From positions 3,162,001 through 3,226,000 of the forward strand of contig OY282460.1 in the NCBI GenBank assembly GCA_958296295.1: a stretch of DNA of 64,000 bases, read 5' to 3'. The stretch is from an uncultured Pseudomonadales bacterium. Its GTDB lineage: Bacteria > Pseudomonadota > Gammaproteobacteria > Pseudomonadales > Azotimanducaceae. This document shows positions 1-8,915 of the stretch, piece by piece; the first letter of the stretch is position 1, and every line of letters begins with the position of its first letter. The translations under genes were made by a program, and so were the position numbers. Below the pieces are notes generated by a model, which saw nothing but the letters and a program-made list of their open reading frames with translations, ran no database searches and was not told the origin of the DNA.

Positions 1-2
1 TG

Positions 3-605
3 CCGGCCGTCGTCCCCGGCGCACCGCGGCGGCGGACGCGGCCTCTGGACGAGCTCCCGGGGCTGCGGGACTTTCTGATGGAACAGAGCGACGAAGGGCT
101 CGCGGACGTGGGATTTGGCGCGTTCGCCGCCGCTCGCCCGGACTTGGAAGGCCTGCCCATGTCGGCGCAATGCCTGCTTCCGCTCGCGGTGTACTTCGCC
201 AACGATCCGGCCGTACACGAGTTCCTGCTCAAACACTGGCGGGAGCGGCGGGACGTGGCGGGCGGCGACGAATTGCGCGGCGTCGTGCGCCTCTTGGACG
301 CCGGCGGGTTCAGAACCGCGGCCGCGAATCGGCTACGGATGGCGTTGCTGGCGCAAGGCGACGCCGAAGCCGTGGCGTGGGCGGCCCGAGGCCTTGCGAA
401 GTCCCAGACGGACGCCGGACTCGCGGCGTTGGTCTCGGCGCTTGAGCGCGGCGTGGCGTTGGGCGCCGTGGCCGAGGCGATCGTCATGCACGGCGAGCGG
501 GCCGTGCCGCATCTCGGACGCTTGCGGGCCTTGGATGCGGCCCCGGTAGAGCAGGCGCAAGTCGCCGATGCCGTTGCGAGGCTCGCGCCCTTGGACCGAC
601 CCTGA
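3..605 (+). CDS. Hypothetical protein, 5' end outside the window
   Basis: The reading frame is open from the first bases of the window to the stop at 605, so this is probably the C-terminal part of a longer protein; an internal ATG at 78 would give 175 residues. The product is rich in Ala, Leu and Arg and looks helical, with segments such as LARALAKSQ-like and LVSALERGV that resemble HEAT-like helical repeats. No catalytic motif or family could be recognised. It converges with the minus-strand D-aminoacylase gene, whose stop lies 68 bases downstream. No function is proposed. Confidence 0.5.
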   Translation, partial: PAVVPGAPRRRTRPLDELPGLRDFLMEQSDEGLADVGFGAFAAARPDLEGLPMSAQCLLPLAVYFANDPAVHEFLLKHWRERRDVAGGDELRGVVRLLDAGGFRTAAANRLRMALLAQGDAEAVAWAARGLAKSQTDAGLAALVSALERGVALGAVAEAIVMHGERAVPHLGRLRALDAAPVEQAQVADAVARLAPLDRP

Positions 606-672
606 CCGGGCCAGCCGCGCCAGCGGGTGGAGGAGGTGCGCCGCCAGAACGGCGCACCCCTTAGGCGCACCC

Positions 673-2367
673 TTAGCCGCGGATGAACTCGCGGATCACC
701 TCGCCGGGCCGGTTGCCGGTGTACTCGCCGTTCTCGATCACCACCCGCCCGGCCACCAAAGTGGCGTCGTAGCCGCGGCTCTTCACCACCAGCCGGCCAC
801 CGTTGTGCGGGAAGTCGCGCACGTACTCCGGGTGGCAGGAGGTGAGATTCTCGTAGTCGATCACGTTGAGATCGGCGTGCCAGCCCTCGCGGACGTTGCC
901 GCGCTCCTTCAGGCCCAACACTTCGGCGGATTTGCCGGTGATGCGATGCACCGCCTCTTCCAGCGTGTAGACGCCGCGATCCCGGGTGAGCTCGCCGAGC
1001 AGGAAGGTGGGCGAATCGGCATCCGTGAATTGGCCGACATGGGCGCCGGCGTCGCCGAGCATGGGCACCACGTGCGGCAGGCGCATGTAGTTCCATTGGT
1101 TGTCGAGCGCGCCGCCGAACGCCCAGAGGTTCCACAGCTCCCTGCCTTCGGAGGCGACAAGGCGTTCCACATAGACGTCCACCGGGTCTTTGCCGGCGTC
1201 GTCCGCGAGCTTTTGCAGGTTGTTGTTGTTGTCGAGGTCGAAGTCCGGGAACTGGCCGGTGCCCATCGGGTGCAGGATGCGGGCCACTTGGCCAAAGCCG
1301 CCTTTCTCCTTCGCTTCCGAAACGAGGCGCTCCCGCGTGGCGGGATCCTTCAACGCCGCGACGCGATCTTCAATGGTCGGCAACTTCATCAGTTCTCGCC
1401 ACGCCGGCGTGCGCAGGAAGGCCTGTTGGGCGAGGCCGAAGAACGAGCCGCTAGGCCGCGTGTGGCAGATGGAGGTGATGCGTCTGCCACTCTCGTTGTT
1501 GCGTCCGAGGAATTCGGCCCAACGCGAAACGCCGCCATCGCCTTCGCCGCCGGTGCCACCGGAGAACAGCACTTGGCAGCCGAGCTCGGCGCCGGTCTCG
1601 AACATCTCGCGCTCCACTTGGAAGCGCGTGCGCATGTCCGGCGCCACTTGGAAGAGGCCGCCACGTCCGCCGGCGTCCACCACGGCCTCTTGAATGGCTT
1701 TGGTCTCCCGGGCGTCCGCCCAGGTGCCGGGTGTCAAACGGCCGTCCGGCACCCGGTGGCCGAGAAACCGCGACGTGGAGAATCCGGCCGCGCCGCCCTC
1801 CACGGACTCCTTGACCAGTTCGACGATGCGCTTGAGTTCGCCATCGTCCGCTTGCACGCCTTCGTCGCAGCTCTTGTCGCCCATCGCCTCGAAACGGATG
1901 GCAGAGTGGCCGCACATGCCCACCACGTTGAGCGCGGGGCGAAGGGATTGCACGGTGTCCAGGTACTCGCCGAAGGTGGTCCAGTTCCAAGGCAGGCCGT
2001 CCATGATGGCGTTCGCGGCGATGTCCTCCACGGCTTCCATCAGCTCCGCGAGATAGCGCCGGTTGTCTTTGCCGCAGGGCGCGAAGGTGACGCCGCAGTT
2101 GCCGATGAGCGCGGTGGTGACGCCGTGGTAGGAGCTGGGGCGCATTTCGGGATCCCAGCCGATCTGCGCGTCCAGGTGCGTGTGCAAATCCACGAAACCC
2201 GGCGTGACGATCTTGCCTGTGGCGTCGATGGTGCGGCCGGCGGCCTCGCCGCCGAGATCCCCGACGCGAGTGATGCGCCCGTTGTCGACACCAACATCCG
2301 CACGTGTGGGCGCGGCACCGGTGCCGTCCACGACGGTGCCGCCGGAAATGATCATTTCATGGGCCAT
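673..2367 (-). CDS. N-acyl-D-amino-acid deacylase family amidohydrolase
   Basis: This 564-residue protein belongs to the D-aminoacylase branch of the metal-dependent amidohydrolases, which release D-amino acids from N-acyl-D-amino acids or related amides. The N-terminal strand region leads into the metal-binding HTHLDAQ motif at about residues 62-68, followed by GNCGV at 89-93 and a GHSAIR segment near 150, all characteristic of this branch. The MLGDAGAHVGQFTDA segment near 440 corresponds to the late metal/substrate Asp region. The ATG at 2367 is preceded by a strong GGGAGGGG ribosome site. It stands alone, with no partner gene that would fix the substrate. Confidence 0.85.
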   Translation of the reverse strand: MAHEMIISGGTVVDGTGAAPTRADVGVDNGRITRVGDLGGEAAGRTIDATGKIVTPGFVDLHTHLDAQIGWDPEMRPSSYHGVTTALIGNCGVTFAPCGKDNRRYLAELMEAVEDIAANAIMDGLPWNWTTFGEYLDTVQSLRPALNVVGMCGHSAIRFEAMGDKSCDEGVQADDGELKRIVELVKESVEGGAAGFSTSRFLGHRVPDGRLTPGTWADARETKAIQEAVVDAGGRGGLFQVAPDMRTRFQVEREMFETGAELGCQVLFSGGTGGEGDGGVSRWAEFLGRNNESGRRITSICHTRPSGSFFGLAQQAFLRTPAWRELMKLPTIEDRVAALKDPATRERLVSEAKEKGGFGQVARILHPMGTGQFPDFDLDNNNNLQKLADDAGKDPVDVYVERLVASEGRELWNLWAFGGALDNQWNYMRLPHVVPMLGDAGAHVGQFTDADSPTFLLGELTRDRGVYTLEEAVHRITGKSAEVLGLKERGNVREGWHADLNVIDYENLTSCHPEYVRDFPHNGGRLVVKSRGYDATLVAGRVVIENGEYTGNRPGEVIREFIRG

Positions 2368-2500
2368 GGTTTGGGTCCCCTCCCTTTAACAGAGGCCGAA
2401 GAATACTACAGACGGCCGGCATTCGTTGGCGTAGCTCAGCGAGACGTGGATGAGGTGGGTTCCCAAGCTCATCGTTGGGCATGTTTCGTATGATTCGGCG

Positions 2501-2815
2501 ATGGCCCAGTCACACGATCGCCAAGCGCTGCTCGGTTCGGAACGAGACCGGCCGCCGCATTTCGCCGGGCGAAAGGCCGAATTGGACAAACTCGGCCCGG
2601 CCGAACGGAACGCGGGAGCGAGAGTTGCCCTCTCGCCCCCGCACCGGCCCGCCAAGTCCTTGGAGGGGATGCTGGCGCACGAGGCGCGCTACAGATGTCC
2701 GATCATGGTGATCGGCGCCGGCTTGCAACACGCCGCGGAGCGCTTGGCGGGATCGATTCCCACGCGATCCGGCACCCCCGACAACGGCCATATCTCGCGT
2801 TTTGCCAAGGGACTT
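2501..2815 (+). pseudogene. N-terminal fragment of an AAA-type ATPase, interrupted by tnpB
   Basis: Reading from the ATG at 2501, the peptide carries DRPPHFAGRKAELDKL, the typical opening of a family of bacterial/archaeal ATPases that begin with a PPHFxGR-x-x-E motif, and then PIMVIGAGLQHAAERL, which resembles the beta-strand/sensor region of the same family. The Walker A segment expected between them is missing, so there is an internal deletion. The frame then runs into the right end of the TnpB element. The C-terminal remainder of the same gene appears at 4529-5056 on the other side of the element. Confidence 0.55.
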
Positions 2816-2960
2816 ATATACTTGACTCCACCCCTTCGGCGTATGCCGATGGGACGGTGCCAAGCCTTTGTGCCGCGCCGTTCGCCGTGAGATTGATCTC
2901 TCGGTTCTGGCGGCTGGGGTAGTCGAACCGGCCAGTCTCCGTTCGCAGGCGGACGAGATC
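2800..2960 (-). ncRNA. Candidate omega RNA (guide RNA) of the TnpB element
   Basis: In this family the guide RNA is transcribed with tnpB and overlaps the 3' end of the gene, ending at the element's right end followed by a short guide copied from flanking DNA. Here the last codons contain a small hairpin CGGC-ATAC-GCCG at about 2834-2845 and then GGGGTGGAGTCAA, after which the sequence departs into the interrupted ATPase. The scaffold would end near 2821 and the guide would be the 16-20 bases below that. The boundaries are inferred from position, not from a covariance model. Confidence 0.4.
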
Positions 2961-4481
2961 GCCCACCTGCGTTTCAACCGCCCGGCCGTGCAAGCCAGCC
3001 ACACTAGACGCCATGCGCATGCGTTGCCGCAACTGCTGCGCCAGACGACGGTCCCCGCCGCCCGCTTCGAGTTCCCGTTCCAGTTGCGCCAGCGCCCATT
3101 GCAAGATGACAACGGCCGCATTGGCGTCCGCGTGCGCGTGGTGGCCGCATGCGAGACAGTGGAAGGTCGATTGGCTCTCTCGATTCCCCTTGTCGCGGTG
3201 GCCGCAGACGGCGCACGTCCGTGACGAGTTTCGTGGCGGCACGACGCGGAGCGTCGTGCCGATTCGTTCGCACGCGGCTTCAAGCGCTTGCCGCAATGCC
3301 CGGAGACGGGATCGCGCCAGCCTCCGATTCAGTTTCCCTTTCGCCTTCACGCCGGCGCCCGGCATGGACGCCGTGCCTCGGGCGGACCGCGTCATGTTCC
3401 CCACGCGCAGGTCTTCGATGGCGAGCAGCGCCGTCGACAGGGCCAGCGCGAGCGCCAGATGCCGGGTTTCGTTCGTCTGGCGGCCCTTGATCCGACGCCA
3501 CGCGCGGTGTTGCGCGCGTCGTTCCTTTCGGTGCGCCACCGAACCCGCCGCACGCTTCGTGTTGCGGCGCTGCGACTCCGCGATGCGGTCGAAAACCTCC
3601 GACTCGTCCGTGAACCGGAACAGATCGCCATTGGACGTGCTTGCCGCATTCACGACACCCACGTCCACACCGAGCGGCATGGCGCTGTTCAGCGGCTTGA
3701 TGTCGGGTGAGGGCGTTCGCAGTTGGATGTGCAACTCGAAGCGGCGCTTGGATTGCGGGCATCGCTGGCCGTTGCGCCCGCGCCGGTGCGGAGTGCGCTC
3801 CACGAGGTGCGCGCCGGCGATCTTGGCGTTTTCGGGCGCGCGGCCTTTGACGGACACTTGGCCAATACCGGGCAACCGCACCGTGTTCGCGTCGACGCGC
3901 TTCACGCCGTCTACGAAATGCAATGCCGGCCGGTGCTTGCCCGACTCGAACTCTTTGCGGGAACGCATTCGGTCGGCGTTGACCCTTGGCGGGTCAACGC
4001 GCCTGAGCGGCTTGTGCAGCAAAGCGTTGCGTGCTTGTTTGTCGGGCGCCTGCCCCTTCGGCAACTCGTCCAACCACGCCTTGAGCGTCTTGTTGTCGAT
4101 TGGCGCTTGTTGGCTGTCCGGCAATCGGTCCAACCATTCGACGGCGATCGTTTCCTGTTGCCAGTCCTTGTGCAGCCGCCAAGCCGTCTTCTCGACGTGG
4201 TCGCGGTGCTTGACGCAAGCCGTCCGGGCCTGCAGCACCGCGCCGCGCTGAACAGACACGGGCGCGTCGTCCACCACGCCGGCGTGTCGCCACCGCGTCA
4301 AGTCCTTGAAGAGATCGTATTGCGACGGAACTTTCCCCCGCCGATCCGCTTCCGCCACCACTCTGTTGAAGGCCGCCCGGCACGATGCGTGTTGCGCATC
4401 GAAGGCGTCCGCCAAGGCGGTTGGATCGCCGCCTACGATGTGGTGTCGAGTGGTGCGGACCATGCCGGCAGCATGCCGCAT
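2814..4481 (-). CDS. tnpB: TnpB, RNA-guided nuclease of an IS200/IS605-type element
   Basis: A 555-residue OrfB/TnpB protein. TnpB proteins are RNA-guided DNA nucleases that cut the donor site after transposon excision. The three RuvC acidic residues are present: Asp273 in PLGVDVGVVN, Glu356 in LLAIEDLRVGN and Asp452 in HADANAA. The four-cysteine zinc finger is intact (Cys423/426 in CAVCGH, Cys442/445 in CLACGH). It is longer than the usual roughly 400 residues because of an extended N-terminal half. An alternative start lies at 4463. No tnpA (Y1 transposase) is present nearby, so the copy probably depends on a transposase encoded elsewhere. It is inserted in an ATPase gene. Confidence 0.9.
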   Translation of the reverse strand: MRHAAGMVRTTRHHIVGGDPTALADAFDAQHASCRAAFNRVVAEADRRGKVPSQYDLFKDLTRWRHAGVVDDAPVSVQRGAVLQARTACVKHRDHVEKTAWRLHKDWQQETIAVEWLDRLPDSQQAPIDNKTLKAWLDELPKGQAPDKQARNALLHKPLRRVDPPRVNADRMRSRKEFESGKHRPALHFVDGVKRVDANTVRLPGIGQVSVKGRAPENAKIAGAHLVERTPHRRGRNGQRCPQSKRRFELHIQLRTPSPDIKPLNSAMPLGVDVGVVNAASTSNGDLFRFTDESEVFDRIAESQRRNTKRAAGSVAHRKERRAQHRAWRRIKGRQTNETRHLALALALSTALLAIEDLRVGNMTRSARGTASMPGAGVKAKGKLNRRLARSRLRALRQALEAACERIGTTLRVVPPRNSSRTCAVCGHRDKGNRESQSTFHCLACGHHAHADANAAVVILQWALAQLERELEAGGGDRRLAQQLRQRMRMASSVAGLHGRAVETQVGDLVRLRTETGRFDYPSRQNREINLTANGAAQRLGTVPSAYAEGVESSI

Positions 4482-4528
4482 GGCTGGTCAAAAGTACAGC
4501 GCTAGACCAAACATTCCAAACATTCGAC

Positions 4529-5056
4529 ATGGTTTCTCACGAGGAAGCGGTGGAGGCGGTAACGAGAGGTTTGCAAGCGCTGGGACACGACATAAACGCC
4601 GCCGCCGCCGATGCTTTGGCGCGCGCTTCAATGGGTTTCCCACAACACATCCACGGCTATTTGGAGGGCGCTTGCGAGGCCATCCGCCGCCACGGCAGCG
4701 GGGACTCCGCCAACGCGCTGCGCACCGCGCTGGCGAACGGCGACGCGGCAAGACGGCGGTACTACGAAGGACGGCTTGGCAGCATGGCGCATCCGCGGCT
4801 GATGTTGGAACTGGCCGCGCGGATGGAACGGAACGGCTGCGAATCCCTGCCTTGGAATGAAGCCGTGCGTGTACTCGCGCCGCCGGCGGGGAACGCCGCG
4901 CAAGCCGAGGAAGCACTTGCGGATGGCGTCGCCCGGGGCGTCTTGACCCGGAACCTGCTGCACGACGTGTCGTTCGGCATCCCGTCGTTCCATGCGTTCA
5001 TGGTGGCGCTCTGGGAGCAAGGCGCGTCGTTGTCGCCCGCCGGCACCGACAGTTAG
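4529..5056 (+). pseudogene. C-terminal fragment of the interrupted AAA-type ATPase
   Basis: The ATG at 4529 opens a 175-residue frame with ARASMGFPQHIHGYLEGACEAI, a conserved winged-helix-type segment found at the C-terminus of the ATPases whose N-terminus is at 2501-2815. The frame starts immediately beside the left end of the TnpB element. It may still be translated as a small orphan protein, because an ATG is available, but without the P-loop domain the original function must be lost. The region ending LHDVSFGIPSFHAFMVAL is consistent with the same domain. Confidence 0.55.
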
Positions 5057-5167
5057 TCGTAAAACGCCGCCCGTCCGCCGCGGGGTGCCGTGCCGCAAGC
5101 GTGCAAGGCCTGAACACGATGCCGGAGTTGCTACAGTAGGCGAGTTCGGAATTCTGAAGGGAGAACG

Positions 5168-5437
5168 ATGGTGGATTGGCTTGAGTTGGGCGGCGATTTG
5201 CTGGAGTGGCTCCCTTGGATTTTCCTGATGTTCTTGCTGACTTGGTTGGTCGCCTATTTCATTCCGCTAGTGATAGCGCTCGTGAACAACCATCCGCACA
5301 AGGTCGGTGTGGCGTTGCTGAACCTGCTGACCGGTTGGACCGTTCTCGGCTGGTGGGCCGCTCTGGCGTGGGCGGTCTTACCGTTGACAGCGCGGCGGGC
5401 GCCAGTCGATCCGCGCGAGGAGGTGCCGCTCGCCTAG
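5168..5437 (+). CDS. Superinfection immunity (T4 Imm-like) family membrane protein
   Basis: An 89-residue protein with two hydrophobic segments: WLPWIFLMFLLTWLVAYFIP at about 14-33 and a second around 45-70. The stretch FIPLVIALVNNHPHKVGVALLNLL followed by GWTVLGWWAALAWAV is the signature of the superinfection-immunity family, named from phage T4 Imm but common in bacterial chromosomes, where its role is usually unknown. A clear GAAGGGAGAA ribosome site precedes the ATG. A weak promoter may be CTGAAC-16-TACAGT at about 5112-5139. No other phage gene is nearby, so it need not be prophage-derived. Confidence 0.85.
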   Translation: MVDWLELGGDLLEWLPWIFLMFLLTWLVAYFIPLVIALVNNHPHKVGVALLNLLTGWTVLGWWAALAWAVLPLTARRAPVDPREEVPLA

Positions 5438-6735
5438 TGTTGCCGGTCGCTTGGGTCTTTCGGCGCCTTGGCCTCCAAGGCTCGGTCTCCGCCACCGTCC
5501 ATTTCGACACCGCACAGGAAAGGCCGGGCAACGGTGGCGAGTCGCAGCAAGTCGCGTTCCGTCATGCGCGGATCGAACGGCAAACAAAGGGCGTCGGCAA
5601 GCGCGTTCGCGCCCGGCGTCGGATGTTCGCCGTCTGCGACGGGCGCCAGCCTGGCGCGCATCGCGTCGAACCCCTCGATTCGCAAAGCCGCTCGCAGACC
5701 GTCGCTGTCTTCGCATAGCGCCGGAACCATCCACCGGCCGTGGGGTTCGGCGCGGCTTGTCGGCAAAGGCGCCGACGGCCCAAGGGCGTCCAGCAGCGCT
5801 CGCGCCGGCGCTTGGCGCCGGGCCACCGGTGCCGGGCCCTCGCGGATGCGCCTTTCCAACACGGCGAGAGCCGCCGCGCACGGGCGCTGTCGCATACCTT
5901 GGGCGGCGTCGGCTTGGGAAATGCGCGTGGCGCTATCGGCCCACTTGGAAGCATCCACGCCCAAGCGCTCCGCCAAGGCCGCTATCGCCCGGTAGGCCAG
6001 CGGATTGCTAGCGGCTTGCACTGCGCCGTAGCGAAAGACGCGCCGCAGGTACACGCCGGTCGATTGCGCCGGCGTCTGCCGCGACAGCCGCCGCATGGCC
6101 CGGCGAGTCGTCGCGTCCCGGACGCTCGCGAGCGCGCCCGCGAACGCTGTCGCGGTCTTCAACGGGCCGAACGAGAAGAGCGAGATATCCGCACCCGTGT
6201 GGCCTCGCCAATCCGGCCCCGCGTAGGCTTGGGCGCAATCCTCCACGACCACGAGATCACGTCGCCGCGCCGCAGCCAGTGTTGGCGCCAGATCCAACCT
6301 TGCGCCAAAGAGGTGCGTCACCACGACAGCCCGCGTGCGCGGCCCCACCAGCGCCTCCAAGCCGTCCGTGTCCCATGCGGTGGTTAGCCGGTCTATGTCT
6401 AGGGCCACCGGCCGAAAGCCGTGTTGGCGGGCAATGGCCGGCATGTCCGGAATCGTCAACGCCGTGAAGATGATCTCGTCCCCGGCCCGCCACTTCGGCC
6501 CCGCCACGCGCAGAAACAAATCGAACGCCGAGCGAACGGAAAGACAGACGAGGCCGCTGCCGTCAGGGGCCCAGCCCCGTTCAAGCCGTTCGCAGGCCTC
6601 CGTCCACGGCGGCGGCGCGAGGCAGGCGCGCACCGCGAAAAGCCAATCCGCCCAAGAGAAATCGAGCCGCTTGCACGGGTGCAACCCGAGCATTCGACCG
6701 GCGCCGTAGCCACGGGTTGGCGGTTTGGCCGGCAA
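5434..6735 (-). CDS. DegT/DnrJ/EryC1/StrS-type PLP aminotransferase
   Basis: A 433-residue member of the sugar-aminotransferase fold-type I PLP enzymes. The pyridine-binding Asp is in VVVEDCAQAYAG (Asp166) and the Schiff-base lysine is Lys193 in SLFSFGPLKTATAFAG, with FTALTIPDM near 90 forming the cofactor phosphate region. The start is a TTG at 6735 with GGGAG six bases upstream; an ATG fifteen codons further in is an alternative. There are no sugar nucleotide genes beside it, so the substrate cannot be inferred. Its stop overlaps by four bases the end of the convergent superinfection-immunity gene. Confidence 0.75.
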   Translation of the reverse strand: MPAKPPTRGYGAGRMLGLHPCKRLDFSWADWLFAVRACLAPPPWTEACERLERGWAPDGSGLVCLSVRSAFDLFLRVAGPKWRAGDEIIFTALTIPDMPAIARQHGFRPVALDIDRLTTAWDTDGLEALVGPRTRAVVVTHLFGARLDLAPTLAAARRRDLVVVEDCAQAYAGPDWRGHTGADISLFSFGPLKTATAFAGALASVRDATTRRAMRRLSRQTPAQSTGVYLRRVFRYGAVQAASNPLAYRAIAALAERLGVDASKWADSATRISQADAAQGMRQRPCAAALAVLERRIREGPAPVARRQAPARALLDALGPSAPLPTSRAEPHGRWMVPALCEDSDGLRAALRIEGFDAMRARLAPVADGEHPTPGANALADALCLPFDPRMTERDLLRLATVARPFLCGVEMDGGGDRALEAKAPKDPSDRQH

Positions 6736-6784
6736 CGGATGCTCCCTTCGTCAGGAACGAACCGCGGCGGCGGGAATCGCGCCT

Positions 6785-7588
6785 TTAGTCGCCGCTTCCC
6801 CAGCGCAAGGCGTTTTCCAAAATCCGCTGAAATGGCGCCGTCGTCCATGCGCCGCGGAACGTTCTCGGCGTGCCGCCATCGGCGGCCACGCTTTCGTCCA
6901 CGAACGGCTGGCTGTTGGTGCGTGGCGAGTGGCAGTGGCCGAGCGCCACATAAGCGACGCGCCCGACACCCACGCGCCGTTCCAAACCGAGCGCACGCGT
7001 CGGGCCGTTCGCGGCGAGGTAGGCGTCCTTGTCGTAGAGGAAGCCGAAGCCCGGCGGCGACGGATCTTCCGCCAGCTCCGTGGTGAGCAACACGGAAGCG
7101 TTCCCGCACGGTTCCACGAAGTAGAGCTCGTCCGCCACATTGAACGTTGGCGGCAGCCCGGCGAGCAGCGGATGTTCCGGCGCCGCCACGGCCACATCGA
7201 ACCGGCGCACCGGCGGATGGTTGAGAAAGAACGCGCCGAGCAGGTCGTGATGCGCCAAGCGCGCCATCCGGCGTTGGCGGCTGCCTTCCACCCGCACGGC
7301 CCGCCCGCCGCTCGTGCCGTGCAGCGCGAACCACCGCCCGCCTTCCTCAAGCCAGCTTTCGATGGCGTGGCATTGCCGCTCGTCCGGGTAGGGGCCGGCG
7401 ACATAGGTCAGCAGCAAGTCCACGCCGGCCAAGGCCGAGCCCATGTCCGCAAAGTCGTTGCCGCAGGTGGTGACGTAGCCGGCTTGGTAGAGCTTGCCGA
7501 CCAGCTCGATGCGAGCGTAGTCCATGTCGTGGCCGGCGGTGGCGCCGTAGGGAAAGCCGCCGACGATCAGGTGGGCGCGTTGGGCCAT
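6785..7588 (-). CDS. ThuA-like (glutamine amidotransferase-fold) domain protein
   Basis: A 267-residue protein with the ThuA-like arrangement: an N-terminal beta strand HLIVGGFPYGATAGHDMDYA, a GVDLLLTYVAGPY segment, and WFALHGTSGG where amidotransferases would carry their nucleophile. The later ELYFVEPCGNASVLLTTEL and GVGRVAYVALGHCH segments are typical of ThuA proteins, which are linked to trehalose and other sugar use but have no firmly assigned reaction. It lies 49 bases downstream of nothing obvious in sugar metabolism, on the same strand as the aminotransferase gene that follows it. Confidence 0.75.
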   Translation of the reverse strand: MAQRAHLIVGGFPYGATAGHDMDYARIELVGKLYQAGYVTTCGNDFADMGSALAGVDLLLTYVAGPYPDERQCHAIESWLEEGGRWFALHGTSGGRAVRVEGSRQRRMARLAHHDLLGAFFLNHPPVRRFDVAVAAPEHPLLAGLPPTFNVADELYFVEPCGNASVLLTTELAEDPSPPGFGFLYDKDAYLAANGPTRALGLERRVGVGRVAYVALGHCHSPRTNSQPFVDESVAADGGTPRTFRGAWTTAPFQRILENALRWGSGD

Positions 7589-7819
7589 GGTTTTCTAGCC
7601 TTTGGTGGAGAGTTAGTGCTGAGGCTCCGATTCTATGCCACCGGCCAAGACGTGGCCAAGACGATTGGCCGCCGCGGCCTGCGGCGAAGAACCCCCGCGC
7701 GGTTGCTGTCTTGCCGCTTCCTGACAGCGTGCAGCGTTGACGAAAGCACGCCCGCTCAAAAGCCCATTTGGTATGCTCAACGCCTTCGTCGGAGGGTCGG
7801 GAAAAGGGGAGCGTTCCCG

Positions 7820-8779
7820 TTGGCCAAGGACTACTTGCACACAAGCCTGCGTTTGCACGGTCTGGTGACGGAGCTTCGATTCGGTGCGACACAACACTTG
7901 GACCGCGTGCAGCGCAACGTCCAAGCCACCCTGTCGGGTGGACGTCCAACCTACGAGGTGATTCAGGCGATCTTGGATAGCAATGCTTGGAACGCGAACA
8001 TGTTTGGGCATTGGCCGCCAGCTCCGGCCCTTAGAGCCGCGTTTGGAGATCGCCAGTGGGATCTGGCGCGGCTGCCCGACAGCGAGAGTGACATAGTTCG
8101 CGGCTTGCTCGCCATATTTCGTCGAATCGAACCAGTTTCCGTGGTGCTGCGATTCGTTAGTCCGAAGGACTACGGCATTGTGAGCCCGCCAGTGGAGGAG
8201 ATCCTGGGCGTCGCGCCGCGTCGGCTGCTAGCCGAGAAGTATCGGGCTTATTTGGAGTGCCTTCGCGAACTGCGCGACCAAAGGGAGTTCAACACCGCGG
8301 CCGATGTGGAAATGGCCCTCTGGACGCTGCAAGTAGGCGTCTTGGACGGCACCTTGGCACCACACCGTCCCCAACAAACTAGCTTTTTGCGTACCAGTTA
8401 CGACAAGGACTTGCGCATGCGCGAAATTCGGGTGGGCAACCTGACGAAACCGATCTTCGACGACTTGGGCAAACTCGATCTTGCCGAAGCACTCCTTCCG
8501 ACCGACATCGAGCTTGCCGCTCAGATCGCTGGCATAGAGTTCGAGAAGAAGGTTCGAAGGTGGTTGCCGTCCGAAGATCACGAGGATTTGTACGACGTGA
8601 TCGAACAGGCGTACAGACAACGGGGCGCCTTGCACCGTGCGCGCGTTGTTCGAAACAGGGCAATGCACAAGCCCCAGAAGCTCAGACGTGCGGATGTCGA
8701 ATATCTCATTGATTCGACCAAGCGGGTGCCCGAGTCGGGTACCGGGCCAATGCACAGCAGCAACGCCGCACGTGCCTAG
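7820..8779 (+). CDS. Hypothetical protein with a HEPN-like RNxxxH motif
   Basis: The best start is a TTG at 7820, preceded by AAGGGGAGC at good spacing, giving 319 residues; the frame is open much further upstream only because it is antisense to the ThuA-like gene. The protein is mostly helical with no signal peptide. Near the C-terminus the segment RARVVRNRAMHKP contains RNRAMH, which fits the R-x4-H motif of HEPN ribonuclease domains, located in a helical context as in those proteins. No antitoxin-like partner is adjacent. HEPN assignment rests on this single motif. Confidence 0.5.
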   Translation: MAKDYLHTSLRLHGLVTELRFGATQHLDRVQRNVQATLSGGRPTYEVIQAILDSNAWNANMFGHWPPAPALRAAFGDRQWDLARLPDSESDIVRGLLAIFRRIEPVSVVLRFVSPKDYGIVSPPVEEILGVAPRRLLAEKYRAYLECLRELRDQREFNTAADVEMALWTLQVGVLDGTLAPHRPQQTSFLRTSYDKDLRMREIRVGNLTKPIFDDLGKLDLAEALLPTDIELAAQIAGIEFEKKVRRWLPSEDHEDLYDVIEQAYRQRGALHRARVVRNRAMHKPQKLRRADVEYLIDSTKRVPESGTGPMHSSNAARA

Positions 8780-8915
8780 TGTTTCGTTTCCGTATCACCC
8801 GCTTCATCTTCGCCTAGCCTTGCGGACATCCCGGTCGCAATGCAAGTGTGAATGTGCCGCTCCCGCCCCCGCGATGCAACGGACGAATTCGCCACAACGC
8901 GCACCAGCGTTGAAG

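Noticed and set aside
5168..5437. Superinfection-immunity protein as evidence of a prophage
   Set aside because: No integrase, capsid, lysis or attachment site is nearby, and the family is common on chromosomes.
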